Of a stretch of DNA of 9,088 nt, positions 1 to 6,798 are shown piece by piece. Under the pieces are notes generated by a model, which searched no databases, was not told the origin of the DNA, and saw only the letters and a list, made by a program, of their open reading frames with translations. How positions within the stretch are numbered: position 1 is the first letter of the stretch; the number at the start of each line of letters is the position of its first letter. The stretch is taken from assembly GCA_020722165.1 (NCBI GenBank), contig DYLI01000066.1:1-9088 (forward strand), given 5' to 3'. The DNA is from Halothiobacillus neapolitanus. Its GTDB lineage: Bacteria > Pseudomonadota > Gammaproteobacteria > Halothiobacillales > Halothiobacillaceae. Both the position numbers and the translations under genes were made by a program.

Positions 1-69
1 GGTTTTTGATGCAAGACTGGAGAAGCCCGAAAACTTTAGTGTACAGCCCATTTTTCCGCAAGTGCGTTC

Positions 70-84
70 GAACCCATGGGGTTC
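70..84. repeat. Small perfect inverted repeat just past the ATPase gene
   Basis: GAACCC (70-75), three bases, then GGGTTC (79-84) form a perfect six-base inverted repeat, seven bases beyond the minus-strand ATPase stop codon. It could be a short 3' hairpin of that transcript. No run of T follows it on either strand, so it does not qualify as an intrinsic terminator. The rest of positions 1-91 shows no recognisable gene; several frames stay open, but over too short a distance to mean anything. Confidence 0.35.
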
Positions 85-91
85 TCTGACT

Positions 92-1132
92 TTACACCTT
101 TATTCTTACGCCATCTGAATCGAAACACAGAGGCATTTTCAGGCTGGTGACGCTTAGAGTGTCACCTATTTTAAGGTTGTCAGGGAGCGTCGACATGCGC
201 ATGGTTATTTCAATGCCAGCGCTTTGCGCTCGAAGATGGATGAGTATTTCGTGCCCCAAGAATTCGATCATATCGACACAAGCCGCTAGGGCAGGTTCGT
301 TTGCGTGCGCAATGCGTAGGTCTTCTGGGCGAATGCCTAAAGTGAGCTCGCCCTTCTGCTCTCCCGCGAGAGGCAAAGGAAATGCAGCGGCTGGAATCAA
401 ATTCATCGGCGGTTGGCCGATAAACCCAGCCACGAAAATATTGGCAGGGGAGTCGTAGAGTTCACGCGGCGCGGCGATTTGTTGCAGCTTGCCTTGGTTG
501 AACACGGCGACGCGCTGGCCGAGGGTCATGGCTTCGGTCTGGTCGTGGGTGACGTAGAGCATGGTTGCGCCGAGTTGGCGTTGCAGTTCGGCGATTTCGG
601 CACGCACTTGCACGCGCAGTTTGGCATCGAGGTTGGAGAGTGGTTCGTCGAGCAAAAACACCGAGGCTTCGCGGATCAGGGCGCGCCCCATGGCGACGCG
701 CTGGCGCTGGCCGCCGGAGAGTTGCGCCGGTTTGCGCTCCAGCAGCTCGCCGAGTTGCAGCATCTCGGCCACGCGGGCGATTTTCTTGGTCTGCTCCAAG
801 GCGGGGATGCGGCGCATTTTCAGCGGGAAGGCGAGGTTGTCGCGCACGCTCATGTGCGGGTAAAGCGCGTAGTCCTGAAACACCATCGCCACGTCGCGCG
901 CCTTGGGTTCGAGTTCGTTGACGCGCCGCCCATTGATGCGTAACTCGCCCGTACTAATCGTTTCCAGCCCGGCAATCATGCGCAGTACGGTGGATTTGCC
1001 GCAGCCGGAGGGACCGACCATGACCAGCAGTTCGCCTTGCTGTACCTGAAGGTTCAGGCCGTCGATGACCGGGCGTTCGGCGCCGGGGTAGGTTTTACTG
1101 AGGTTGAGGCATTCAACGCTGGGCGGGTTCAT
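92..1132 (-). CDS. Sugar ABC transporter ATP-binding protein (MalK/UgpC type)
   Basis: Cytoplasmic ATPase subunit of a carbohydrate ABC importer; it hydrolyses ATP to drive uptake through a membrane permease pair. From the start at 1132 it is 346 residues, usual for the MalK/UgpC/MsmX group. Visible motifs: Walker A GPSGCGKST (40-48), Q-loop Q86 in VFQDYALYPH, signature LSGGQ (138-142), Walker B VFLLDEP (158-164), D-loop SNLD (166-169) and switch histidine H196 in THDQTEAM. After about residue 235 comes a C-terminal region of the MalK TOBE type, including GIRPED. The reading frame is open further upstream to 1276, but that part overlaps the preceding gene and carries no ABC-domain sequence. 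The MNPP start lies seven bases after the upstream stop, so the two genes are probably cotranscribed. The Shine-Dalgarno is weak. No permease or binding protein is in view, so the substrate is unknown; a glucan-derived sugar is an inference from the neighbour. A PotA- or CysA-like role is less likely. Confidence 0.93.
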   Translation of the reverse strand: MNPPSVECLNLSKTYPGAERPVIDGLNLQVQQGELLVMVGPSGCGKSTVLRMIAGLETISTGELRINGRRVNELEPKARDVAMVFQDYALYPHMSVRDNLAFPLKMRRIPALEQTKKIARVAEMLQLGELLERKPAQLSGGQRQRVAMGRALIREASVFLLDEPLSNLDAKLRVQVRAEIAELQRQLGATMLYVTHDQTEAMTLGQRVAVFNQGKLQQIAAPRELYDSPANIFVAGFIGQPPMNLIPAAAFPLPLAGEQKGELTLGIRPEDLRIAHANEPALAACVDMIEFLGHEILIHLRAQSAGIEITMRMSTLPDNLKIGDTLSVTSLKMPLCFDSDGVRIKV

Positions 1133-1139
1133 GCGCGGC

Positions 1140-3218
1140 TCACTTGAAGAAATTTTCGCTGCGCACCACCGGCAGGGCGCGTTTGATGTCGGGGTCGCTG
1201 GCGAAATAGCGTTGTACGAGGTGCGGTTTGACGGTGTTGGCGAGGCCAAGAAACAGCATGGATTGATCCAGCGCAAGATATTTGTAGGCGACTTTACCGC
1301 TTTTCGGGTTTACTGCATCGTAAAAGCCGAAGTTGCCATAAATCGGGTAAAGCTTGGTCAGTTCGCGCAGATTCAACACGGCTTCGCGTGGGCGCAGCAT
1401 GGCGGCAAGGCCGGAGGCGTGCGGCGTGACCACGCTTTCGTCGTAGCCTTTTACGCCCAGAATCGAGATGCCGTATTCGCCATAACCACCGAGCGGATTG
1501 GCGGAAGGCGACATGCCCCAGACGGGCAGATTGAGCATTTCCTGCGCATAGCGGCGTTGAATATCGACATGCGCAATCGCATTCGCGCCGAGGCTGTGCG
1601 GCGCGTAGGCTTGGTCATCCAGCACAAGCAGGGGCATGAGCGCTTCAAACATGCTACCGCCCCATGAGGGCAGGTAACGTAGCCCTTGCCACAGATAGTA
1701 GCCGCCGGTGACTTGGTGGCCGTCAACCTGGCGTGCGGTACGATTGAGCGGGCTCATGCTCTGCCAGCTCCAGTCAACCGGGAAGGTGCGTGAGAGAGCG
1801 AACCAGTGCGATGCGGGCACATCGCCGCGCCCGATGGCGATCAGGCTGCCAAGGCGCGGTTCGGAGTAGAGCAGGCCATAGCGATTGTTGGAGCGCTCGT
1901 CGCGTTGCACGTGGTAGCCATGCGCCATTTGGCCGGTTTTGGCATCGTAAAAAAAATCATAGTTTTGTTTTTTAAGCAGGGCATTGATGCGCGGTTTGAG
2001 TTTGGGTTCGGCCATGCGTGCACTCATCAAGCCCGCACTCAACCAAGCCGAATCGACAAAGGAAATGAAATGGCTGGTGCGCTCCAGCGAGGTGGTGTCG
2101 TAATAATTAAAGAAAAAGCCCTGGTAGGTTTCGAGTTTTTCTAGCGTGCTGATGATTTTTTGCAGGCGGTTCAATGCGCCTTGGCGGTCAATTAAACCCA
2201 GCTCGCGCGCGGCCACCACGCTCATCATGAACAGGCCGATATTGGTGACATTGGTATAGTCGCCCACGCTGGGCGCGCCGCCGCCGGGGAAAAAGGTCAC
2301 GGTGTCGAAGGGCAGGCCATTGTCGCGGTCGCGCAGACCATCCAGCCCGCGCCAGGTGTCGCGCAGCACTTTTTCGGTGAAGGCCTGTTCGTCTTCGGGC
2401 ATGGGTTCGCGTAGCACCAGCGGGCCGGGCGGCAGCTCGATGGCGCGGGCACGTATCGCCTTGCGTGCGGCCATTTCACCGCCGTGCTGCATTTCCCATA
2501 ACTTTTTCTTTGGTGCGACGGCGCTGTCTTCATTGGCATCAATTGAGCGCCCAATGCGCACCAATTCGATGTCGTCGATCTCCAGCATGCCTTTGATTGA
2601 TGTGTTTTTTGCCGGTAAGAGCATCAGGCTGAGGTGGCTCGGCGCTGTGTTCGGGTACACGCCGGAGAGCTCATTCAATGGAACCAACACCTGCCGCCAT
2701 GTGGTGTTCAAGCCGGTGATGTTGAAGCCGTCGCCTGAAGCGCGCGTGGGGATCGAGTCCAGCGTGGGTTCGGGGGCGGGGTTAAAGCGCAGGCGCAGTT
2801 TCGGTGCTGCTCCTTGGGTTGGGTTAACGCGCAGCCAGAGGCGCAAATGATCGTAGTCCCGCGCGTTCAAGGCAGGCAGTTCTAGGCTCAGGCCGTGGGC
2901 GGTGGCATCGTTCGTCAGTGGGCTTAAATGGTATTGCAGGCGCAACACCTTTTCCTTGCGCCCGGCGCGGGAGCTGGGCGCGCTCGCTACGCGGATGGAC
3001 GCTACGGTATTTGGTTTGGCGGGGCAGGTTTGGATGCGCTCAAGCGCTGCTTGGGGCAGGTCGAAATCCGCGAGTACGATGCGCGGCAACTCGGCGGGAG
3101 GCGCGGGCGCTGCCCACACGGCCGAAGTCAAGGCGAAGCCGAACAGCGTCAATGCAGACACGGCAAGCCAAGTGGCAAATCGACTTGCCTCCATTGGAAC
3201 GCTCACTCGTTGAGTCAT
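1140..3218 (-). CDS. Exported glucoamylase-like protein with N-terminal carbohydrate-binding-like domain
   Basis: Probably a periplasmic or secreted glucan-active protein of 692 residues. Residues 1-37 are a signal peptide: Arg near the start, a hydrophobic core (TWLAVSALTLFGFAL) and a likely cut near AVWA-AP. About 45-222 reads as a beta-sandwich resembling CBM11/CIA30-type carbohydrate-binding modules (LRLWLRV, WRQVLVPLNEL, IDDIELV). About 280-675 matches the Glycoamylase family (PF10091), the fold seen in GH144 beta-1,2-glucanases and at the C-terminus of cyclic beta-glucan synthases. Signs are DRDNGLPFD, TNVTNIGLF, PSWGGSMFEALMP (517-529), GGYGEYGISILGVKGY (577-592), GNFGFYDAVN (628-637) and the final YLALDQSMLFL. 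Substrate and activity are unproven. An in-frame ATG at 3308 overlaps the glyS stop, but starting there would put 30 residues encoded by an intergenic repeat ahead of the signal peptide. ATG 3218 is preferred; ATG 3194 (MEASRF) is almost as good. Ribosome binding sites are weak at all three. The downstream ABC ATPase suggests glycan uptake. Confidence 0.85.
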   Translation of the reverse strand: MTQRVSVPMEASRFATWLAVSALTLFGFALTSAVWAAPAPPAELPRIVLADFDLPQAALERIQTCPAKPNTVASIRVASAPSSRAGRKEKVLRLQYHLSPLTNDATAHGLSLELPALNARDYDHLRLWLRVNPTQGAAPKLRLRFNPAPEPTLDSIPTRASGDGFNITGLNTTWRQVLVPLNELSGVYPNTAPSHLSLMLLPAKNTSIKGMLEIDDIELVRIGRSIDANEDSAVAPKKKLWEMQHGGEMAARKAIRARAIELPPGPLVLREPMPEDEQAFTEKVLRDTWRGLDGLRDRDNGLPFDTVTFFPGGGAPSVGDYTNVTNIGLFMMSVVAARELGLIDRQGALNRLQKIISTLEKLETYQGFFFNYYDTTSLERTSHFISFVDSAWLSAGLMSARMAEPKLKPRINALLKKQNYDFFYDAKTGQMAHGYHVQRDERSNNRYGLLYSEPRLGSLIAIGRGDVPASHWFALSRTFPVDWSWQSMSPLNRTARQVDGHQVTGGYYLWQGLRYLPSWGGSMFEALMPLLVLDDQAYAPHSLGANAIAHVDIQRRYAQEMLNLPVWGMSPSANPLGGYGEYGISILGVKGYDESVVTPHASGLAAMLRPREAVLNLRELTKLYPIYGNFGFYDAVNPKSGKVAYKYLALDQSMLFLGLANTVKPHLVQRYFASDPDIKRALPVVRSENFFK

Positions 3219-3222
3219 GTAG

Positions 3223-3294
3223 CCTGGATGGAGCGTAGGGGAATCCGGGTACAGCCGTACCTGTTGTGCAAGCTTCCCCGGATTATCATCCGGG
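3223..3294. repeat. REP-like twin-hairpin intergenic repeat
   Basis: Two GC-rich hairpins lie between glyS and the glucoamylase-like gene. The first pairs CCTGGAT (3223-3229) with ATCCGGG (3243-3249) through one G-T wobble. The second is a perfect stem, CCCGGAT (3277-3283) and ATCCGGG (3288-3294), around TATC. The arms are related, so AATCCGGG (3242-3249) can also pair with CCCGGATT (3277-3284). The stretch GGATGGAGCGTAGGGGAATCC resembles, from memory, a dispersed proteobacterial element of the form GTAGCCCGGATGGAGC...GGAATCCGGG. In mRNA it could stabilise the glyS 3' end or weaken downstream expression. No T-run follows on the minus strand, so it is not a classic terminator. Confidence 0.75.
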
Positions 3295-3307
3295 TGACCT
3301 AATTTCA

Positions 3308-5395
3308 TCAGGCCGTGCCGCCCAGCAGCGAAATATCGGCAACTTTGAGGAACAGCGCGCGCATCCGGTTGAGCAGCGCCAAGCGGTTGTCGCGCAGGGC
3401 GGCATCCTCGGTCATGACCATTACACCATCAAAAAAAGCATCGACCGCCTCGCGTAAGAAAGCCAGTTTGCTCAATGCGGCGGTGTAGTCGCCTGTCGCA
3501 AACAACGGAGCAAGTTCGGTTTCGAGCTGTTGCACGCGCGCGGCGAGTTCGCGCTCGGCGGGCTCGGAGAGCAGCGCTTCGCTGATGGTGGTGGGCAAGT
3601 CGCCTTCCACTTTTTTCAGGATATTGCCGATGCGCTTGTTGGCGGCGGCCAGTGCTTCGGCCTGTGGCAGGGCGAGGAAGTCGTTGACCGCCTGCATACG
3701 TTGCTCGAAGTCCAGTGGGCGCGTCGGGCGGGTGGCCAATACGGATTCAAAAACATCGGCACGAATGCCGCGATCGTGTGCGTAGGCGCGCATACGGTCG
3801 AGCATGAAGTCGAATAATTTATCAACATCACTGCTATTGTTGCCGCGCGTACCGGGAAAATCCGCTGCGTAAGCAAACTGCAACAGCGTGTGCATGTCCA
3901 CATCGAGATTTTTTTCAATCAGGATGCGCAACACACCCAGCGCAGCACGACGCAGGGCGAATGGGTCTTTTGAGCCGGTCGGCTCCATCCCAGCTATGGC
4001 AAAAATACCCACTAGAGTATCCAAGCGTTCAGCCAGTGCCAGCGCCTCACCGGTTTTTGTTGTAGGCAGTTCATCCCCAGCACGGCGCGGCATATAAACC
4101 TCGTCCAGCGCCTGCGCGACTTCGGCGTGTTCACCGTCGTGCCCCGCTAAGTAGCGCCCCATAATGCCTTGCAGCTCAGGAAATTCGCCGACCATGCCGC
4201 TCATCAAATCGCACTTGGCAAGCAAGGCGGCGCGGGCAGCGTGCTCCATGTCACTGCCCGTCAGCCCGGCGATATGCCGCGCCAGACGCACCACGCGCTC
4301 GGTCTTGTCAAACTGCGTGCCGAGCTTTTGCTGGAACACCACAGTTTTCAGGCTGTCAATATGTGCGGACAGCGGCTGCTTGAGGTCTTCCTTCCAGAAA
4401 AATTCGGCATCGGAGAAGCGCGGGCGAATCACGCGCTCATTGCCCTGTTGCACCGCCGCCGGGTCGCGGCTGTCGATATTCGCCACGGTAATGAAATGCG
4501 GCAACAAATTGCCCGCCGCATCCAACAGCGGGAAATAACGCTGATTGCCTTGCATGGTGGAAATCAGTGCTTCTTTCGGCACAGCAAGGAAACGCGGCTC
4601 GAAATTGCCCGTGACCACGCGCGGCCATTCGGTCAGCGCGGCGACTTCATCCAGCAGGTCATCGTCCAGTACAGCATGACCGTTCAATGCGGCAGCAGCG
4701 GATTCGACCTGAGCCTTAATCATGGCGCGGCGCGTGGCGAAATCGGCGACCACATGGCCGACGCTTTCCAGCAGGGCGGCGTATTCATGCGGCGCAGGCA
4801 CAATTAACGCTTCAGGGTGGTGGAAACGATGCCCGCGCGTGCTGCGTCCGGTCTGAATGCCGTAGATTTCTGCGTCGATCACCGCCTCGCCGAACAGCAA
4901 CACGATCCAGTGCAACGGGCGCACGAAGGTCGTTTCACCCGCACCCCAGCGCATACGTTTGGGTATCGGCAACTCGTCCAGCGTCTGCGTGAGCATGTCG
5001 GGAATCAGCGCCTGCGCCGACTGGCCGGGCTGGGTGGCGCGATAGACCATCCACGCGCCCTTGTCGGTGGCCAATTCCTCAAGCTCATTAACCGTGACAC
5101 CGCAGGAACGGGCAAAGCCTTCCAGCGCCTTGCTTGGGCGGCCTTCGCTATCGAAAGCAGCATTCACCGCCGGGCCGCGCCGCTCGATTTCGCGCTCGGC
5201 TTGATGTTCAAGTACCCCCTGCACCCACACCGCCAGACGACGCGGCGCGGCATAGACCGTGTGACCTTGCGGCGCAAGCCCGGCATCGTGCAGACGGCGC
5301 ACAACGCCATCGGCCAGTGCGTTGGCAAGGGTGGTCAGGGCTTTCGGTGGCAGCTCTTCGGCGCCGATTTCGATAAGTAAGTCGTGGGTGTTCAT
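3308..5395 (-). CDS. glyS: Glycyl-tRNA synthetase beta subunit
   Basis: Beta subunit of the alpha2beta2 bacterial glycyl-tRNA synthetase. With GlyQ it charges tRNA-Gly with glycine in the cytoplasm; beta supplies most tRNA recognition. It has 695 residues, close to the E. coli length of about 690. Recognised blocks: N-terminal LLIEIGAEELPPKAL (6-20), YAAPRRLAV (48-56), KRMRWG (146-151), ISTMQGNQRYFPL (278-290), MVGEFPELQGIMGRY (401-415) and PTGSKDPFALRRAALGVLR (472-490), then a C-terminal anticodon-binding-type region (about 590-690). No frameshift or missing block is seen. The start at 5395 gives the expected N-terminus. Its upstream bases, CTTGGATTTTAATTT, carry only a weak Shine-Dalgarno (GGA). 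Instead of following glyQ closely, glyS is 415 bases from the glyQ stop because a GxxExxY gene with inverted arms sits between them. Its TGA shares one base with an ATG at 3308, which is probably not the true start of the next gene. Confidence 0.98.
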   Translation of the reverse strand: MNTHDLLIEIGAEELPPKALTTLANALADGVVRRLHDAGLAPQGHTVYAAPRRLAVWVQGVLEHQAEREIERRGPAVNAAFDSEGRPSKALEGFARSCGVTVNELEELATDKGAWMVYRATQPGQSAQALIPDMLTQTLDELPIPKRMRWGAGETTFVRPLHWIVLLFGEAVIDAEIYGIQTGRSTRGHRFHHPEALIVPAPHEYAALLESVGHVVADFATRRAMIKAQVESAAAALNGHAVLDDDLLDEVAALTEWPRVVTGNFEPRFLAVPKEALISTMQGNQRYFPLLDAAGNLLPHFITVANIDSRDPAAVQQGNERVIRPRFSDAEFFWKEDLKQPLSAHIDSLKTVVFQQKLGTQFDKTERVVRLARHIAGLTGSDMEHAARAALLAKCDLMSGMVGEFPELQGIMGRYLAGHDGEHAEVAQALDEVYMPRRAGDELPTTKTGEALALAERLDTLVGIFAIAGMEPTGSKDPFALRRAALGVLRILIEKNLDVDMHTLLQFAYAADFPGTRGNNSSDVDKLFDFMLDRMRAYAHDRGIRADVFESVLATRPTRPLDFEQRMQAVNDFLALPQAEALAAANKRIGNILKKVEGDLPTTISEALLSEPAERELAARVQQLETELAPLFATGDYTAALSKLAFLREAVDAFFDGVMVMTEDAALRDNRLALLNRMRALFLKVADISLLGGTA

Positions 5396-5417
5396 AAATT
5401 AAAATCCAAGAATTTTT

Positions 5418-5448
5418 TTAGCCACAGAGGGCACGGAGATTATAGAGA
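5418..5448 (+). repeat. Left inverted arm of the GxxExxY cassette
   Basis: TTAG followed by three nonamers: CCACAGAGG (5422-5430), GCACGGAGA (5431-5439) and TTATAGAGA (5440-5448). GAG sits at positions 6-8 of every unit. The third unit overlaps the end of the minus-strand GxxExxY gene and includes its TAA stop (5440-5442). The arm matches the opposite arm at 23 of 31 positions, best at the outer end. Outside it, toward glyS, lies a 22-base A/T-rich spacer. Confidence 0.7.
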
Positions 5449-5805
5449 AAAACGTTTGATGCCCTGAACCAAGCGAGGTGCGCTGAAATTGATAAGCAAG
5501 CCACGCTTTAAGCCTGTTGCTTTGAGGTAAGAAAGAATTTGAGCTGTGGCAACATCGGGTAAATGTTGAACTGATTTAAGTTCCACAATGACGGATTTGT
5601 CGACCACAATATCTAAAACCTGTTGAGCAATGACGCTGCCTTTGTAATGTACATCGAGCCTGACTTGGCGTTGAAAAGGAATGCCGATCAGGCTCATTTC
5701 ATGACAAAGTGCGGCTTCGTAAACACTTTCTAATAAGCCTGCGCCAAAGGTTCGATGCACTTCAATTGCCGCACCAATGATGCGCTCAGTCACGACATCA
5801 TTCAT
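5440..5805 (-). CDS. GxxExxY family protein (PD-(D/E)XK-like fold)
   Basis: Small protein of 121 residues, normal for the GxxExxY family (PDDEXK_3, PF13366), whose cellular role I do not know. The name-giving motif is GLLESVY (23-29), preceded by IIGAAIEVHRTFGAG. The nuclease-like core follows: D65 in VLDIVVD, then VIVELK with E75 and K77, Q89 in ATAQILSYLK (86-95), and GLLINF (102-107). All PD-(D/E)XK-type positions expected from the family seem present, so it is not visibly degraded; nuclease activity is inferred from fold only. No signal peptide or membrane segment is seen. The ATG at 5805 follows the glyQ TAG by five bases, with AGGG nine bases upstream as a possible ribosome binding site inside the right arm. 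It is therefore probably translated from the glyQ-glyS message. It lies between inverted arms and looks like an insertion. Confidence 0.9.
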   Translation of the reverse strand: MNDVVTERIIGAAIEVHRTFGAGLLESVYEAALCHEMSLIGIPFQRQVRLDVHYKGSVIAQQVLDIVVDKSVIVELKSVQHLPDVATAQILSYLKATGLKRGLLINFSAPRLVQGIKRFSL

Positions 5806-5810
5806 TGGCT

Positions 5811-6758
5811 CTAGCCCTCATGAACCTCGGTGTTCTCTGTGGCTAACATTCCCCGGCTTGCCATCGGAAAGCCCAGCCGTTCACGCGAGGCGTAATAGGC
5901 CTCGGCCACGCTGCGCGCCAGTTCGCGCACGCGCAGGATGAAACGCTGGCGTTCGGTGACGGAAATGGCGCGGCGTGCGTCGAGCAGGTTGAAGGTGTGC
6001 GATGCCTTGAGCACCTGCTCGTAGGCGGGCAGGGGTAGCGGGGTTTCCAGTGTCATCAGGCGCTTGGCTTCGCTTTCGCATTGGTCGAACAGCTTAAACA
6101 GAAAATCGACATCGGCGTGCTGGAAATTGTAGGTGGACTGCTCGACTTCGTTTTGGTGGTATACGTCGCCGTAGGTAATCACGCCGTTGGGCGTTTTTGC
6201 CCACACCAAGTCGTACACGCTTTCCGCGTTTTGCATGTACATCGCAAGGCGCTCCAGGCCGTAGGTGATTTCGCCCGTGACCGGGCGGCAATCCAGTCCG
6301 CCGATTTGCTGGAAATAGGTGAACTGGGTGACTTCCATGCCGTTCAGCCAAACTTCCCAGCCCAGGCCCCACGCGCCAAGGGTGGGGGATTCCCAGTTAT
6401 CTTCGACAAAACGAATGTCGTGGGTCAGCGGGTCGAAGCCGAGCATACGCAGTGAGCCAAGGTACAGCTCCTGAATTTCCAGCGGCGAAGGCTTCATTAC
6501 CACTTGAAATTGGTAGTAGTGCTGCAAACGGTTGGGGTTTTCGCCGTAGCGACCATCCGTCGGGCGGCGCGAGGGTTGCACATAGGCCGCGCTCCACGGT
6601 TCGGGACCAATGGCGCGCAGGAAGGTGGACGGGTGAAACGTGCCCGCGCCAACTTCCATGTCGAGCGGTTGCAGAATGGCGCAGCCTTGGCGCGCCCAAT
6701 AGTCTTGCAGGGCGAGAATCAGCCCCTGGAAAGTCGAAAGATCATGGGTAGTGGACAT
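5811..6758 (-). CDS. glyQ: Glycyl-tRNA synthetase alpha subunit
   Basis: Alpha subunit of the alpha2beta2 glycyl-tRNA synthetase; a class II core that activates glycine with ATP in the cytoplasm and works with GlyS. Similarity to E. coli GlyQ is very strong throughout: TFQGLILALQDYWARQGC (9-26), QPLDMEVGAGTFHP (30-43), QPSRRPTDGRYGENP (61-75), DIRFVEDNWESPTLGAWGLG (114-133), FTYFQQIGGLDC (146-157), EITYGLERLAMY (163-174) and HQNEVEQSTYNF (201-212). It has 315 residues against about 303 in E. coli. The excess is at the C-terminus: after LGFPM (295-299) the family normally ends within a few residues, but here the frame runs on and its last 11 residues, LATENTEVHEG, are encoded by the inverted arm of the adjoining cassette. 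The start at 6758 aligns with the family N-terminus although no good Shine-Dalgarno precedes it. First gene of the minus-strand block. Confidence 0.98.
   Translation of the reverse strand: MSTTHDLSTFQGLILALQDYWARQGCAILQPLDMEVGAGTFHPSTFLRAIGPEPWSAAYVQPSRRPTDGRYGENPNRLQHYYQFQVVMKPSPLEIQELYLGSLRMLGFDPLTHDIRFVEDNWESPTLGAWGLGWEVWLNGMEVTQFTYFQQIGGLDCRPVTGEITYGLERLAMYMQNAESVYDLVWAKTPNGVITYGDVYHQNEVEQSTYNFQHADVDFLFKLFDQCESEAKRLMTLETPLPLPAYEQVLKASHTFNLLDARRAISVTERQRFILRVRELARSVAEAYYASRERLGFPMASRGMLATENTEVHEG
5816..5846 (-). repeat. Right inverted arm of the GxxExxY cassette, coding the GlyQ tail
   Basis: On the minus strand this reads TTAG, then CCACAGAGA (5842-5834), ACACCGAGG (5833-5825) and TTCATGAGG (5824-5816). 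It is the inverted counterpart of 5418-5448. It lies wholly inside glyQ, and because the period is nine bases its translation is a degenerate tripeptide repeat: TEN, TEV, HEG. The glyQ stop follows immediately after the arm (5811-5813). Confidence 0.7.
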
Positions 6759-6792
6759 ACGCAGTGTGTTTTTTAGAGTCGAGATAGCCGTA

Positions 6793-6798
6793 AGTATA
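6793..6798 (-). promoter_or_regulatory. Possible -10 element for glyQ
   Basis: TATACT on the minus strand, one mismatch from TATAAT, lies 34 bases upstream of the glyQ ATG. The best -35 at 17 bases (TTCCCG) matches the consensus at only three of six positions. It sits in the 6759-6970 divergent region, where I see no gene and no other clear signal. Weak support. Confidence 0.25.

Larger units (their letters stand above)
5418..5846. mobile_element. Putative GxxExxY gene cassette with inverted-repeat ends
   Basis: This 429-base unit starts TTAGCCACAGAG on the plus strand (5418-5429) and ends with its exact complement (5835-5846). The next nine bases inward match at six positions, so the outer 21 bases match at 18. 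Each arm continues in 9-base steps: CCACAGAGG, GCACGGAGA, TTATAGAGA on the left; CCACAGAGA, ACACCGAGG, TTCATGAGG on the right. Between the arms is a single gene, 5440-5805. It lies exactly between glyQ and glyS, genes normally close together. There is no transposase and no clear target-site duplication, so mobility is an inference; it could be a dispersed repeat carried by another factor. From memory, CCACAGAG...CACAGAG sequences often sit beside genes of this family. Confidence 0.5.

Noticed and set aside
61..90. GTTCGAACCC resembles a tRNA T-loop.
   Set aside because: The flanking bases cannot form a five-base T-stem on either strand, and no acceptor or anticodon arm fits.
2..118. Plus-strand frame open from the left edge to a TGA at 116-118, possibly the tail of a convergent gene.
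   Set aside because: Several other frames are also open across this short stretch, and the translation has no recognisable motif; it would also overlap the end of the ATPase gene.
413..943. Long plus-strand open frame (176 codons) opposite the ABC ATPase gene.
   Set aside because: It is the antisense of a gene with complete ABC motifs; high G+C genes often leave the opposite strand open.
1133..1276. N-terminal extension of the ABC ATPase frame.
   Set aside because: It overlaps the end of the preceding gene, has no ABC-domain similarity, and the ATG at 1132 gives the normal family N-terminus.
4169..5380. Long plus-strand open frames opposite glyS.
   Set aside because: They lie opposite a fully conserved synthetase gene and show no protein-family features.
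5396..5860. CRISPR array or full insertion sequence at the glyQ-glyS junction.
   Set aside because: There are no regularly spaced repeats with spacers, no transposase gene, and no clear target-site duplication.
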